A stretch of DNA of 14,518 bases from an uncultured Veillonella sp. (GTDB lineage Bacteria > Bacillota > Negativicutes > Veillonellales > Veillonellaceae). Position numbers and translations under genes: made by a program. The notes under the pieces are model-generated. The model was not told the DNA's origin. It did no database searches and was given only the letters and a program-made list of their open reading frames with translations. The first letter of the stretch is position 1. Each line of letters begins with the position of its first letter. This document shows, in pieces, positions 6,581 to 13,911 of the stretch. The stretch covers positions 1-14,518 of the forward strand of contig CAKPXR010000036.1 in assembly GCA_934202215.1 (NCBI GenBank), given 5' to 3'.

Positions 6581-7114
6581 TCAATGGCCACGCCGTAATT
6601 TCTCAAGCTTTTCAGCTACTTCAGGAGATAATAAACCTCCTACTTCATTACGTCGCAAGCTAAATTGATCTCGTCTATGTTCATGAGCGTATTGTAGTCG
6701 TTCCTCTTCCTTAGCCATGCGAATCATATTTTGCAATTCTCGAGCTGGAATGCGTAAGCCCCCAGATCCGAGAATTTGATTTTGTTCAGCTCCATCAGAG
6801 GTTACAACATATACATTGGTATATTTGCCTTTCCGCAAAAATACCTCTCGTTCAATAAAGGAATCCGCCGTCTCTCCATCCTCAGTATACACTTCTAGAA
6901 ATCCACTCGTAATAGCCTCTACAGAGCCGCCAGATTTTGTATATTTACCATCAAATACAAGGATAACTTCGTATCCCTTGAATTTTCCGTAATTCAACAA
7001 TCTATCTCTAAGCTCCATACGGGCATGTTCTAATGACTCATGAGCCAATTTCTTTAGATGAGTCCAGGCGAATATCACATTATATCCATCTACAATTAAG
7101 ATATCTTTTAACAT
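6581..7114 (-). CDS. rae1: NYN-domain ribosome-associated endoribonuclease (Rae1/YacP)
   Basis: YacP, renamed Rae1 in Bacillus subtilis, enters the ribosomal A site and cleaves certain mRNAs during translation. The 177-residue protein shows the PIN-like NYN fold with acidic residues in the expected places: ILIVDGYNVI (D9, N12), LVFDGKYT (D55), DGETADSFIERE (D84) and VTSDGAEQ (D107). The C-terminal part is charged and probably helical (MAKEEERLQ onward). It begins 2 nt after the rlmB stop and has no clear Shine-Dalgarno sequence, so it probably depends on translational coupling. The family call is solid; the Rae1 activity is inferred from Bacillus. Confidence 0.88.
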   Translation of the reverse strand: MLKDILIVDGYNVIFAWTHLKKLAHESLEHARMELRDRLLNYGKFKGYEVILVFDGKYTKSGGSVEAITSGFLEVYTEDGETADSFIEREVFLRKGKYTNVYVVTSDGAEQNQILGSGGLRIPARELQNMIRMAKEEERLQYAHEHRRDQFSLRRNEVGGLLSPEVAEKLEKLRRGH

Positions 7115-7116
7115 AA

Positions 7117-7848
7117 TTATTTCGCTTGACGTTGACGTACCGCTTCATACATAAGAACGGCGGCTGCCACAGATGCATTCAAAGAATTTAAATTCCCATA
7201 CATAGGGATGGTAACAAGGAAATCACAAGCCTCTTTCACAACGCGGCTAATGCCCTTACCTTCATTACCGATAACGATAACTGTAGGAATTGTCATATCC
7301 GCCTCGTATAAGGTACGATCCCCTTCCATATGAGCGCCCATGACCCAAAAACCTTGTTTTTGAAGTTGTTTAATGGTTTGGGCTACATTACCAACTTGCA
7401 CAAGTGGAATTTGCTCAATAGCACCTGCCGATGTTTTAGCTACAGTAGCATTAATAGGTGCATTGTGACGCTTAGGAATGAGAACGGCCGTAGCCCCTAC
7501 ACATTCCGCAGTACGGATAATTGCGCCCATGTTATGTGGATCCTCAACACCATCTGTTAGGATAAGCAAAGGTACATCATGATTCGTCTCTTGCAGCACT
7601 TCACCTAGTTCTTTAAATTGAACAGCAGAAACAAGGGCAATAACACCTTGATGTGGCACCTCTAAATCATATTTATTCATTTGTTTGATAGGTGTTGGAC
7701 GCACTTCAATGCCTTGAGATTTAGCAAGACCAACAATATCAGCTAGACCTGTTTTAACCTTATCTTCACTGACCATAATGCGCTGGATGGAACGACCACT
7801 TTTAAGGGCCTCTTTAACCGCATTGCGACCTACAATATAATTATCCAT
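7117..7848 (-). CDS. rlmB: 23S rRNA (guanosine-2'-O)-methyltransferase RlmB (TrmH/SpoU family)
   Basis: RlmB methylates the 2'-O of G2251 (E. coli numbering) in the peptidyl-transferase P loop of 23S rRNA using S-adenosylmethionine. The 243-residue protein has an N-terminal substrate-binding domain (about 1-75, starting IVGRNAVKEAL) and a SPOUT domain with the three motifs: DPHNMGAIIRTAECVGA (103-119), IVIGNEGKGIS (191-201) and IPMYGNLNSLNASVAAA (214-230), which build the trefoil knot. Length is normal. It starts 1 nt after the mrnC stop with GAGGT 8 nt upstream. YsgA/TrmH-type relatives share these motifs, but the position between mrnC and yacP matches the Bacillus RlmB locus. Confidence 0.94.
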   Translation of the reverse strand: MDNYIVGRNAVKEALKSGRSIQRIMVSEDKVKTGLADIVGLAKSQGIEVRPTPIKQMNKYDLEVPHQGVIALVSAVQFKELGEVLQETNHDVPLLILTDGVEDPHNMGAIIRTAECVGATAVLIPKRHNAPINATVAKTSAGAIEQIPLVQVGNVAQTIKQLQKQGFWVMGAHMEGDRTLYEADMTIPTVIVIGNEGKGISRVVKEACDFLVTIPMYGNLNSLNASVAAAVLMYEAVRQRQAK

Positions 7849-7849
7849 A

Positions 7850-8326
7850 CTACATACCTCGTAGAGTTATTGAAAAGGCTTGCTTCATAACATCTTGTAA
7901 GCGCTCATCTTGACGTGTTTCATAAAGAAATCCAAGTACGGCTTCAAAAGCTGTACTACTACGATATTCTTGAACAGAACTACTTTTTGGCACATTTACA
8001 TTACTATTTCTAGCACGTCGTGCAATAGCTTGTTCTTGTTCTGTGAAAGTATCCTCTATTTCAAGCAATACCTTCGCTTGTGATTTAGCACAAATAAATT
8101 CAGTAACAATGGTGTGCAACACTTGTACCTTGGATATATTCATTTGTACTACTCGTTCACGAACATACATGGAGTATACGGCATCGCCAATATAGGCAAG
8201 CATTATTGCATCTGCACTGAGGCACTCCTCTATAGTTCGTTTATGCAAACGAAGCGGCTCTTGTTCAAGAGCCGTCAACTTTTTTATTGCTTCATTCTTT
8301 AAGAATTGAAATTGTTTAAACTTCAC
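7850..8326 (-). CDS. mrnC: Mini-ribonuclease III (MrnC)
   Basis: Mini-III is an RNase III catalytic domain without the double-stranded-RNA-binding domain; in Bacillus it trims the ends of 23S rRNA. Diagnostic here are LSADAIMLAYIGDAVYSMYVRERV in the first half, with the YIGDAVY catalytic motif, the basic RRARNSNVNVPKSSSVQEYR stretch, and STAFEAVLGFLY with the second acidic site. I choose the GTG at 8326 (158 residues, starting V/M-KFKQFQFLKNEA) because GGTGGA lies 7 nt upstream and the overlap with cysS is only 11 nt. An ATG at 8362 would give 170 residues with 47 nt of overlap. Gene order cysS-mrnC-rlmB-yacP is as in Bacillus. Confidence 0.92.
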   Translation of the reverse strand: MKFKQFQFLKNEAIKKLTALEQEPLRLHKRTIEECLSADAIMLAYIGDAVYSMYVRERVVQMNISKVQVLHTIVTEFICAKSQAKVLLEIEDTFTEQEQAIARRARNSNVNVPKSSSVQEYRSSTAFEAVLGFLYETRQDERLQDVMKQAFSITLRGM

Positions 8327-9764
8327 GTTTTTTCCACCGTGCACCTTGAGGGGAATCCTCAATGGTAATACCGATTTCAGCCAAACGATCGCGGATACAA
8401 TCAGCTAATGCCCATTGTTTTTGCTCGCGACATGCTTGACGTACAGACAAGATCACTTGCATTAATTCTTCATATTCAGCAGCGTTAGCACCTGTGTTGC
8501 CTTCCCATGCTTTTTCAAGAATACCAATTACTTCTGTCATGAACTTGAAGATACGTTTAACTTCAGCAATAGCTTCTTGGCAAACAACACCTTCACGGCC
8601 TGTTACAACTTGATAGTAAATGTTGATTTCTTTAGCAAGACCGAACATGCTAGATGTAGCTAACGCAGTATTGAAGTCATCGCTCATAGCTGCTTCGAAT
8701 TCTTCTTCATACTCTTTAGCTTTTTCTAATAAGTGTTGCGCTTCATCACATGGACCTGGTTCACATTTTTCAAGGTACAATAGATTTTCAATAGCAGTGC
8801 TTAAACGTTCTAAGGATTTATTTGCTTCTTCTAAACGTTCATCAGAAAAATCTAATGGACTGCGATAATGTGTGCTCAACAAGAAATAGCGCAATGCATC
8901 TGGACTATATTGTTCTAAAATATCTTTTACCAAGAAGAAGTTATTCAAGGATTTAGACATTTTTTCAGAATTAATGGTAATGAAACCATTATGTAACCAA
9001 TAGCGTACAGATGGATGTTGACCAGAACAACCTTCAGATTGGGCAATTTCGTTTTCATGATGAGGGAAGATCAAATCACTACCACCACCATGGAAGTCAA
9101 ATTCTGTACCTAAATATTTTTGGCTCATAGCAGAACATTCAATATGCCAGCCTGGACGACCGTTACCCCAAGGGCTTTCCCAATAAGGTTCACCTGGTTT
9201 TGCTGCTTTCCATAATGCAAAATCCATAGGATTTTTCTTACGGCCATCAACTTCGATACGAGCACCTGCTTCCATATCATCTAATGTACGGCCAGATAGC
9301 TCACCATAATGTTCAAATTTATCAACGCTATAATATACATCACCATCGAGTTCATAAGCATAGCCTTTTTCAATCAATGTAGAAATCATAGCGATAATGT
9401 CTTCGATATGTGTAGAAACACGAGGATAAATATCAGCACGTTGTACACCAAGTGCATCCATTACTTCAAAATAGCTATCGATATAACGGTTTGCAATAGT
9501 ATCCCAAGATACACCTTCACCATTAGATGTATTGATGATCTTATCATCTACATCAGTAAAGTTTTGTACATATGTTACTTTATAGCCTACATGTTTCATG
9601 TAGCGACGAATTACGTCCCATGTTACGAATGGACGTGCATTGCCAATATGAGGATGATTATATGGTGTAACACCACATACGTACATCTTTGCCTCACCTG
9701 GTGTTACAGGATTAAACACCTCTTTTTGGCGCGTCATAGTATTATAAACTGTAATTTCTCTCAT
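8316..9764 (-). CDS. cysS: Cysteinyl-tRNA synthetase
   Basis: This class I synthetase charges tRNA-Cys. The 482-residue protein has the HIGH-type motif PHIGNAR (38-44), KMSKS (268-272), and the four zinc ligands that select cysteine: C30, C210, H235 and E239, matching the E. coli spacing. WHIECSAMS and GGGSDLIFPHHENE surround them. The ATG at 9764 is chosen because GGAGG lies 11 nt upstream and MREITVYNT is the usual N-terminus; a frame open further upstream to 9896 would translate the T-box terminator. Expression is governed by the T-box leader upstream, and mrnC overlaps its 3' end. In Bacillus, cysE sits between gltX and cysS; here it is absent. Confidence 0.97.
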   Translation of the reverse strand: MREITVYNTMTRQKEVFNPVTPGEAKMYVCGVTPYNHPHIGNARPFVTWDVIRRYMKHVGYKVTYVQNFTDVDDKIINTSNGEGVSWDTIANRYIDSYFEVMDALGVQRADIYPRVSTHIEDIIAMISTLIEKGYAYELDGDVYYSVDKFEHYGELSGRTLDDMEAGARIEVDGRKKNPMDFALWKAAKPGEPYWESPWGNGRPGWHIECSAMSQKYLGTEFDFHGGGSDLIFPHHENEIAQSEGCSGQHPSVRYWLHNGFITINSEKMSKSLNNFFLVKDILEQYSPDALRYFLLSTHYRSPLDFSDERLEEANKSLERLSTAIENLLYLEKCEPGPCDEAQHLLEKAKEYEEEFEAAMSDDFNTALATSSMFGLAKEINIYYQVVTGREGVVCQEAIAEVKRIFKFMTEVIGILEKAWEGNTGANAAEYEELMQVILSVRQACREQKQWALADCIRDRLAEIGITIEDSPQGARWKKREV

Positions 9765-9784
9765 CGTTACCGATGCCTCCATAT

Positions 9785-10040
9785 TCGTAAAATAAAAAAG
9801 ACCCCTCATCTCATACAGAGACGATGGTCCGCGGTTCCACTCTGTTAGGCACCAATATAGTACCCACTCATCGCATAACGGCGCGTCACCGGACAAACCT
9901 ACCTATAATCGGAGTGTCAGCTCGTGAATGCATTTCGTCTACCTATTCTTGAACCCTCCCACCATCGGTTCTCGCTAAAAAGTTAGTTGTAGAGTACTTC
10001 TTTCAGTCTTAGCTATTAGTAATCATCTATATTCAGATAT
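9785..10040 (-). ncRNA. T-box leader, cysteine-specific (cysS leader)
   Basis: This accounts for most of the gene-free stretch before cysS. On the minus strand it contains a Stem I distal part GAACC-GATGGTGGGA-GGGTTC (about 9954-9974), a specifier region GAAATGCATTCACGAGC with TGC, a cysteine codon, at 9930-9932, and the T-box antiterminator sequence TGGAACCGCG at 9830-9839, followed by a terminator. Uncharged tRNA-Cys pairs its anticodon with the specifier and its UCCA end with the UGGA bulge, stabilising the antiterminator so that cysS is transcribed. The A of UGGA fits the U discriminator base of bacterial tRNA-Cys. The 5' boundary is inferred from the promoter. Confidence 0.95.
9789..9829 (-). 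terminator. T-box regulated terminator before cysS
   Basis: Minus-strand hairpin: GACC pairs with GGTC and TCGTCTC with GAGATGA (one G:U pair) around a 5-nt loop, with a small internal loop (9800-9829). TTTTTTATTTT follows. It begins right after the conserved ACCGCGG of the antiterminator, so the two structures are mutually exclusive. Confidence 0.88.
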
Positions 10041-10046
10041 GTAAAT

Positions 10047-10075
10047 ATTGTATCAATTATCCTATAGAATGTCAA
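10047..10075 (-). promoter_or_regulatory. sigma-A promoter of the cysS T-box operon
   Basis: TTGACA (10070-10075) and TACAAT (10047-10052) on the minus strand are 17 nt apart. Start near 10040, giving a leader of about 275 nt before the cysS ATG, the usual size for a T-box leader. Confidence 0.87.
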
Positions 10076-10079
10076 TGAG

Positions 10080-10163
10080 AACAAGAAAATCCTCACCTTT
10101 CAACATATCCTGCTAGCCTATGATACATGCGTATTTCGACTATATAATTTGAAAGATGAGGAT
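10080..10163 (-). terminator. Long-looped hairpin behind the BASS transporter, probable terminator
   Basis: Arms ATCCTCATCTTTCAA (10149-10163) and TTGAAAGGTGAGGAT (10089-10103), read on the minus strand, pair over 15 bp with one G:U. The loop is 45 nt, much longer than usual, and the downstream tract is an imperfect TTTTCTTGTT. It starts 13 nt after the transporter stop and ends just before the cysS promoter. Termination is the simplest reading; a small palindromic insertion or a processed small RNA are alternatives. Confidence 0.5.
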
Positions 10164-10176
10164 GAGGAATTTACTA

Positions 10177-11130
10177 TTAAGCGTTTTCCAATTTTTCTTG
10201 ATCATCATGTTTACGGCAAATACCTGCAAAGATAGAGCCTGTAAAGTTATGAATGATAGAGAACACTGCACCTGCTACAGCTGCTTGAGGTGTGAAGTGT
10301 TTAAGTGCTAAAGATACGGATAATGCAGAGTTTTGCATTGCCACTTCAATTTGCATGGCGCGACGGGAAGAAATATCGATACTAAGGACCTTACAAATGA
10401 AGTAGGTTACTACGTAACCACTCACATTTTGTACCAAGCAAGCTACGAAGATAATGAAACCAGTTTCAGCAATTTGTTTTTGGTTTACTGCAGTTACAGC
10501 TGCTAAAATAAGCAATACTGCAATAGCCGCAATTGTAGGACAAACATCTTTAATAGGTTCAATCTTAGAACCGATGAAGTAATTCAATACAATACCTAAG
10601 ATAATTGGTACCAATACGATTTTTACGATGGAAATAAACATCGGCATAAATTGAATTTCAATGGAAGATGTAGCACCTGCATAGAGTACAACGAATAAAG
10701 GTGTTAATACTGGAGCCAATAATGTAGAAACAGTCGTTGCAGATACAGATAAAGGAACATTACCATTAGCAAGGAAAGTCATAACATTAGAAGCTGTACC
10801 ACCAGGACATGCACCTAACAGGATGAAGCCGATACCAATTTCCGGAGGGAAATTGAAAATAATGGCTACCAAGAAACCTGCCAATGGCATCCATAAGAAT
10901 TGAATAACAGATACAAGAATAACCTTCATTGGTTGCTTAAATACATCAAGGAAAACTTGAGCCGTTAATGTTAACCCCATGGCAAACATAACAAATTGAA
11001 GCATGTACGCAATGTACGGCGTCATCCAAGAAAATACAGTTGGTAATAAATACGCTAACACTGCCATCAATAGCACGATCCATGAAAGATAGCTATTGAA
11101 TAAGTGATTAAGAGAACGAATAATACTCAT
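10177..11130 (-). CDS. Bile acid:sodium symporter (BASS) family transporter
   Basis: This 317-residue integral membrane protein has about nine to ten hydrophobic segments and the BASS signature GACPGGTASNVMTFLANGN (around residues 107-125), where the PGG-x-SN residues shape a sodium site. A second conserved block, IEVAMQNSALSVSLA, lies near residues 260-274. Members move organic anions with sodium; known bacterial substrates include bile acids and ketopantoate, but the substrate here cannot be read from sequence. The ATG at 11130 is chosen because AAGTGAG lies before it and MSIIRSLNHLF leads directly to the first helix; upstream ATGs at 11148 and 11211 lack a ribosome binding site and the latter precedes the promoter. 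The gene is monocistronic, with its own promoter and terminator, between gltX and the cysS T-box. Confidence 0.85.
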   Translation of the reverse strand: MSIIRSLNHLFNSYLSWIVLLMAVLAYLLPTVFSWMTPYIAYMLQFVMFAMGLTLTAQVFLDVFKQPMKVILVSVIQFLWMPLAGFLVAIIFNFPPEIGIGFILLGACPGGTASNVMTFLANGNVPLSVSATTVSTLLAPVLTPLFVVLYAGATSSIEIQFMPMFISIVKIVLVPIILGIVLNYFIGSKIEPIKDVCPTIAAIAVLLILAAVTAVNQKQIAETGFIIFVACLVQNVSGYVVTYFICKVLSIDISSRRAMQIEVAMQNSALSVSLALKHFTPQAAVAGAVFSIIHNFTGSIFAGICRKHDDQEKLENA

Positions 11131-11175
11131 AAAAGCACTCACTTTCATAATAAATAAAAATAAAAGACGCCGATT

Positions 11176-11204
11176 ATTATAGCATTTCCATAGAATAATC
11201 TCAA
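11176..11204 (-). promoter_or_regulatory. sigma-A promoter of the BASS transporter gene
   Basis: TTGAGA (11199-11204) and perfect TATAAT (11176-11181), 17 nt apart on the minus strand, with an extended -10 (TGCTATAAT). Start near 11169, about 39 nt before the ATG. No operator-like repeat is evident around it. Confidence 0.87.
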
Positions 11205-11211
11205 TATACAT

Positions 11212-11247
11212 AAAAAAGCTCTCATAACCTCAGCTATGAGAGCTTTT
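11212..11247 (-). terminator. Rho-independent terminator after gltX
   Basis: A perfect 13-bp stem AAAAGCTCTCATA/TATGAGAGCTTTT (11235-11247 with 11214-11226) with an 8-nt loop, followed on the minus strand by T residues. It lies 16 nt after the gltX stop and closes the yacL-ispDF-gltX unit. Confidence 0.94.
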
Positions 11248-11263
11248 AAATTAGCCTCTATTA

Positions 11264-12733
11264 CTATTTTGTTAAAGCGCTAACATTGTCTAAGCGATGT
11301 AAGCATTTTTCTTTACCAAGCAATGTAACAATATTATTCAAATCTGGACCATGCATTTGACCTGTTAAAGCCACGCGGATTGGCATGAATACGAATTTGC
11401 CTTTCAAGGCAGTTTCTTTCATAACAGCTTTAATCGTTGCTTTTACAACATCAGGTGTAATTTCATCAAGTTCTGCCAATGCATTACGGAATGCACCTAG
11501 AACTGTTGGTGCTGTTTCTTCATTCAATACAGCACGCAATTCCTCTTCATGACCTTCTTCAAGGAATACTGTTTCGCCCATGAACATGCCTACATGATCC
11601 TTAATTTGAGCACCATAGCTAATATGATCGCGGAATGTGGAGCATAGCAATGTCAACCAATCAATATCCGCTTGATTTAAACTATCTGGAGCCAAACCAA
11701 CCTCTTTCAAATGAGGCAAGCAAAGATGGAATAACTCTTCATCGCTCAAGTTTTTCATGTAGTGGAAGTTGATATGGTTCAATTTATCGATGTCGAATAC
11801 GGCAGGGTTCTTAGCTACGCGATCCATGGAGAAGGCTTGAATCAATTCATCTTGTGTAAAGAACTCTTCTTCCCCTTCTGGAGCCCAACCTAGAAGCGCT
11901 AAGAAGTTTACAAGTGCTTCTGGCAAGTAGCCTAATTGTTTGTATTGTTCAACAGAAGTAGCACCATGACGTTTGGACATTTTCTTGTAATCTTTACCAA
12001 GAATCAAGGAAATGTGGCCAAACTTAGGTACTTCCCAACCTAAAGCTTCATAAATAGCCATTTGACGTGGTGTATTAGATAAATGTTCCTCTGCACGAAT
12101 AACGTGAGTAATGCCCATCATATGATCGTCCATTACTACGGCAAAGTTATATACAGGAATACCGTCGGATTTAACGATAACGAAGTCACCTACACCGTTG
12201 GATTCAAAGGATACATGGCCACGTACCATATCGTCGAAAGCATATGTTTTATTCAAAGGAACGCGTAAACGAATTGTTGGTTTACGACCTTCTGCAATAT
12301 ATTTAGCCTTAGTTTCTTCGTCTAAGTGTTGGCAATGACCGTTATATTTAGGTGTTTCGCCACGATCCATTTGTTCTTGACGAACAGCATCTAATTCTTC
12401 TGGTGTGCAGTAGCACTCATAAGCTTTGCCTTCGTCTAATAAGCGTTGTGTTACTTCTTTATATAAGTCAAGACGTTCTGTTTGACGGTAAGGGCCATTA
12501 TCGCCACCTACGTCGATACCTTCATCCCAGTTCATGCCAAGCCATTGTAAGGAAGCTTTGATATTTTCTTCACTTTCACGTGTGGAGCGAGCCAAATCTG
12601 TATCTTCAATACGCAATACAAATGTGCCTTTTTCCTTACGTGCTAATAGCCAGTTAAACAAAGCAGAACGAGCACCACCAATGTGGAATGGACCCGTAGG
12701 GCTTGGAGCAAAACGAACTTTCATGGAACTCAT
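11264..12733 (-). CDS. gltX: Glutamyl-tRNA synthetase
   Basis: This class I synthetase charges tRNA with glutamate. The 489-residue protein opens with VRFAPSPTGPFHIGGARSAL (HIGH-type HIGG at 17-20), has RIEDTD at 41-46 and KMSKR at 251-255. A zinc knuckle C107-x-C109-x24-C134-x-H136 is preserved, as in E. coli GluRS. Length is typical of a full bacterial enzyme. Start: GGAGAGGT lies about 6 nt before the ATG at 12733; the ATG three codons later is less well placed. It begins 2 nt after the ispDF stop, so they are co-transcribed. Whether it also mischarges tRNA-Gln (feeding GatCAB), as in most Firmicutes, cannot be read here but is likely if no glnS exists. Confidence 0.97.
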   Translation of the reverse strand: MSSMKVRFAPSPTGPFHIGGARSALFNWLLARKEKGTFVLRIEDTDLARSTRESEENIKASLQWLGMNWDEGIDVGGDNGPYRQTERLDLYKEVTQRLLDEGKAYECYCTPEELDAVRQEQMDRGETPKYNGHCQHLDEETKAKYIAEGRKPTIRLRVPLNKTYAFDDMVRGHVSFESNGVGDFVIVKSDGIPVYNFAVVMDDHMMGITHVIRAEEHLSNTPRQMAIYEALGWEVPKFGHISLILGKDYKKMSKRHGATSVEQYKQLGYLPEALVNFLALLGWAPEGEEEFFTQDELIQAFSMDRVAKNPAVFDIDKLNHINFHYMKNLSDEELFHLCLPHLKEVGLAPDSLNQADIDWLTLLCSTFRDHISYGAQIKDHVGMFMGETVFLEEGHEEELRAVLNEETAPTVLGAFRNALAELDEITPDVVKATIKAVMKETALKGKFVFMPIRVALTGQMHGPDLNNIVTLLGKEKCLHRLDNVSALTK

Positions 12734-12735
12734 GA

Positions 12736-13911
12736 TTATACCTCTCCTTCATATACAGAAACGACAGCTTGTGCAGCAATGCCTTCACGGCGCCCAATAG
12801 CACCCAGCATTTCATTCGTTGTCGCTTTAATACTAATACGTTCTAATGGTATTTCTAAAACAGATTGTAAATTCGCCTTCATCACATCGATGTGCGGCTT
12901 CAATTTAGGTGTCTCTGAAATAACCATAATATCTATATTATAGGCTTGTAACCCACGTTCTTTCAATAAGGAATTAACCTTTTCTAGTAAAAGCATGCTA
13001 GAAATCCCTTTATATTGGTCATCTTCAGGCGGGAAATAATATCCAATATCTCGTAAACCTGCAGCACCTAGCATGGCATCCATCAATGCATGAATGAGAA
13101 CATCCGCATCGGAATGACCATCAGGACCGAGTTCAGATTCGATATGAACACCGCCAAGAATACAAGGGCGACCTGCTTTTAATTGATGAATATCATAACC
13201 AAATCCAACGCGCATACGTGTATCCTCAATTCCTAAATATCGTTTAGCTACTGCAATATCATTCGGTGTTGTTACCTTTATATTACAATAGTCTCCTTCA
13301 ACTATATGTACAGGCTTTCCTACATACTCTACTAAAGATACATCATCTGTGCCAAGATACTTTGTTTCATAAGCCGCTTGATGAGCCTCTACAAATAAGT
13401 CTTTTTGAAAGCCTTGTGGCGTTTGAATTTGATATAACTCACTACGCTGTAATGTTTCCAAAACATTATGATCTGTATCAACCCGTTTAATGGTATCTGT
13501 AGCCGGAACCCCTACAGTAGCTGCACCATGGATATTAGCCGCCTCAGCTACATCACTAAACATGTTAGTAGAAGCCAAAGGTCGCGCACCATCATGAACA
13601 AGAACTATATTGGTATCTTCTGATACAGCCTTGAGGCCACAAGCTACAGAATCTTGCCGTTCTTTTCCACCAAGTACGATGTGAACTGGAACAGTTAAAT
13701 CCAACTCTTGAATATGTTTTGTCATATATTCTTGTTCACCATCGGCTACAACAAGAATAATCTCATTCAAACCTTCAACCTTTGCTACATTTTGTAGTGT
13801 ACGTTGAATGATTGAAAATCGGCCTAAAGGGATAAATATCTTATTTTCTTTATATCCCATGCGGCGCCCAGCACCAGCGGCGAGAACAATACAACTAATT
13901 ACCTTGTCCAT
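12736..13911 (-). CDS. ispDF: Bifunctional IspDF (MEP cytidylyltransferase / MECDP synthase)
   Basis: This single 391-residue protein carries two non-consecutive steps of the MEP isoprenoid pathway. Residues about 1-228 are IspD, with LAAGAGRRMG (10-19), the lysine-bearing KENKIFIPLG, VHDGARPL (105-112) and TPNDIAVAKRYL; it makes CDP-methylerythritol. Residues about 233-391 are IspF, beginning MRVGFGYDIHQL with D240 and H242, GHSDADVLIHALMDA with H274 (zinc ligands) and GLRDIGYYFP; it cyclises the phosphorylated product to MECDP. The ATG at 13911 has GGAGG 5 nt upstream; the ATG at 13923 contains that GGAGG just behind it and is unlikely. It overlaps the end of the PIN-TRAM gene by 17 nt. Bacillus has ispD and ispF as adjacent separate genes at this locus. 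Confidence 0.95.
   Translation of the reverse strand: MDKVISCIVLAAGAGRRMGYKENKIFIPLGRFSIIQRTLQNVAKVEGLNEIILVVADGEQEYMTKHIQELDLTVPVHIVLGGKERQDSVACGLKAVSEDTNIVLVHDGARPLASTNMFSDVAEAANIHGAATVGVPATDTIKRVDTDHNVLETLQRSELYQIQTPQGFQKDLFVEAHQAAYETKYLGTDDVSLVEYVGKPVHIVEGDYCNIKVTTPNDIAVAKRYLGIEDTRMRVGFGYDIHQLKAGRPCILGGVHIESELGPDGHSDADVLIHALMDAMLGAAGLRDIGYYFPPEDDQYKGISSMLLLEKVNSLLKERGLQAYNIDIMVISETPKLKPHIDVMKANLQSVLEIPLERISIKATTNEMLGAIGRREGIAAQAVVSVYEGEV

Noticed and set aside
9309..9848. Plus-strand open frame of 179 codons
   Set aside because: It lies antisense to cysS and the T-box, has no ribosome binding site and encodes a Cys/Ile/Tyr-rich unlikely protein; it is a shadow of the cysS frame.
9765..9896. 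N-terminal extension of CysS by 44 residues
   Set aside because: The stretch is the T-box antiterminator and terminator, and the extension has no family resemblance.
10032..10066. SigH-type promoter (AGGATAAT ... GAAT) before the cysS leader
   Set aside because: The two elements are about 21 nt apart, too far for the SigH consensus, and a good sigma-A promoter occupies the same place.
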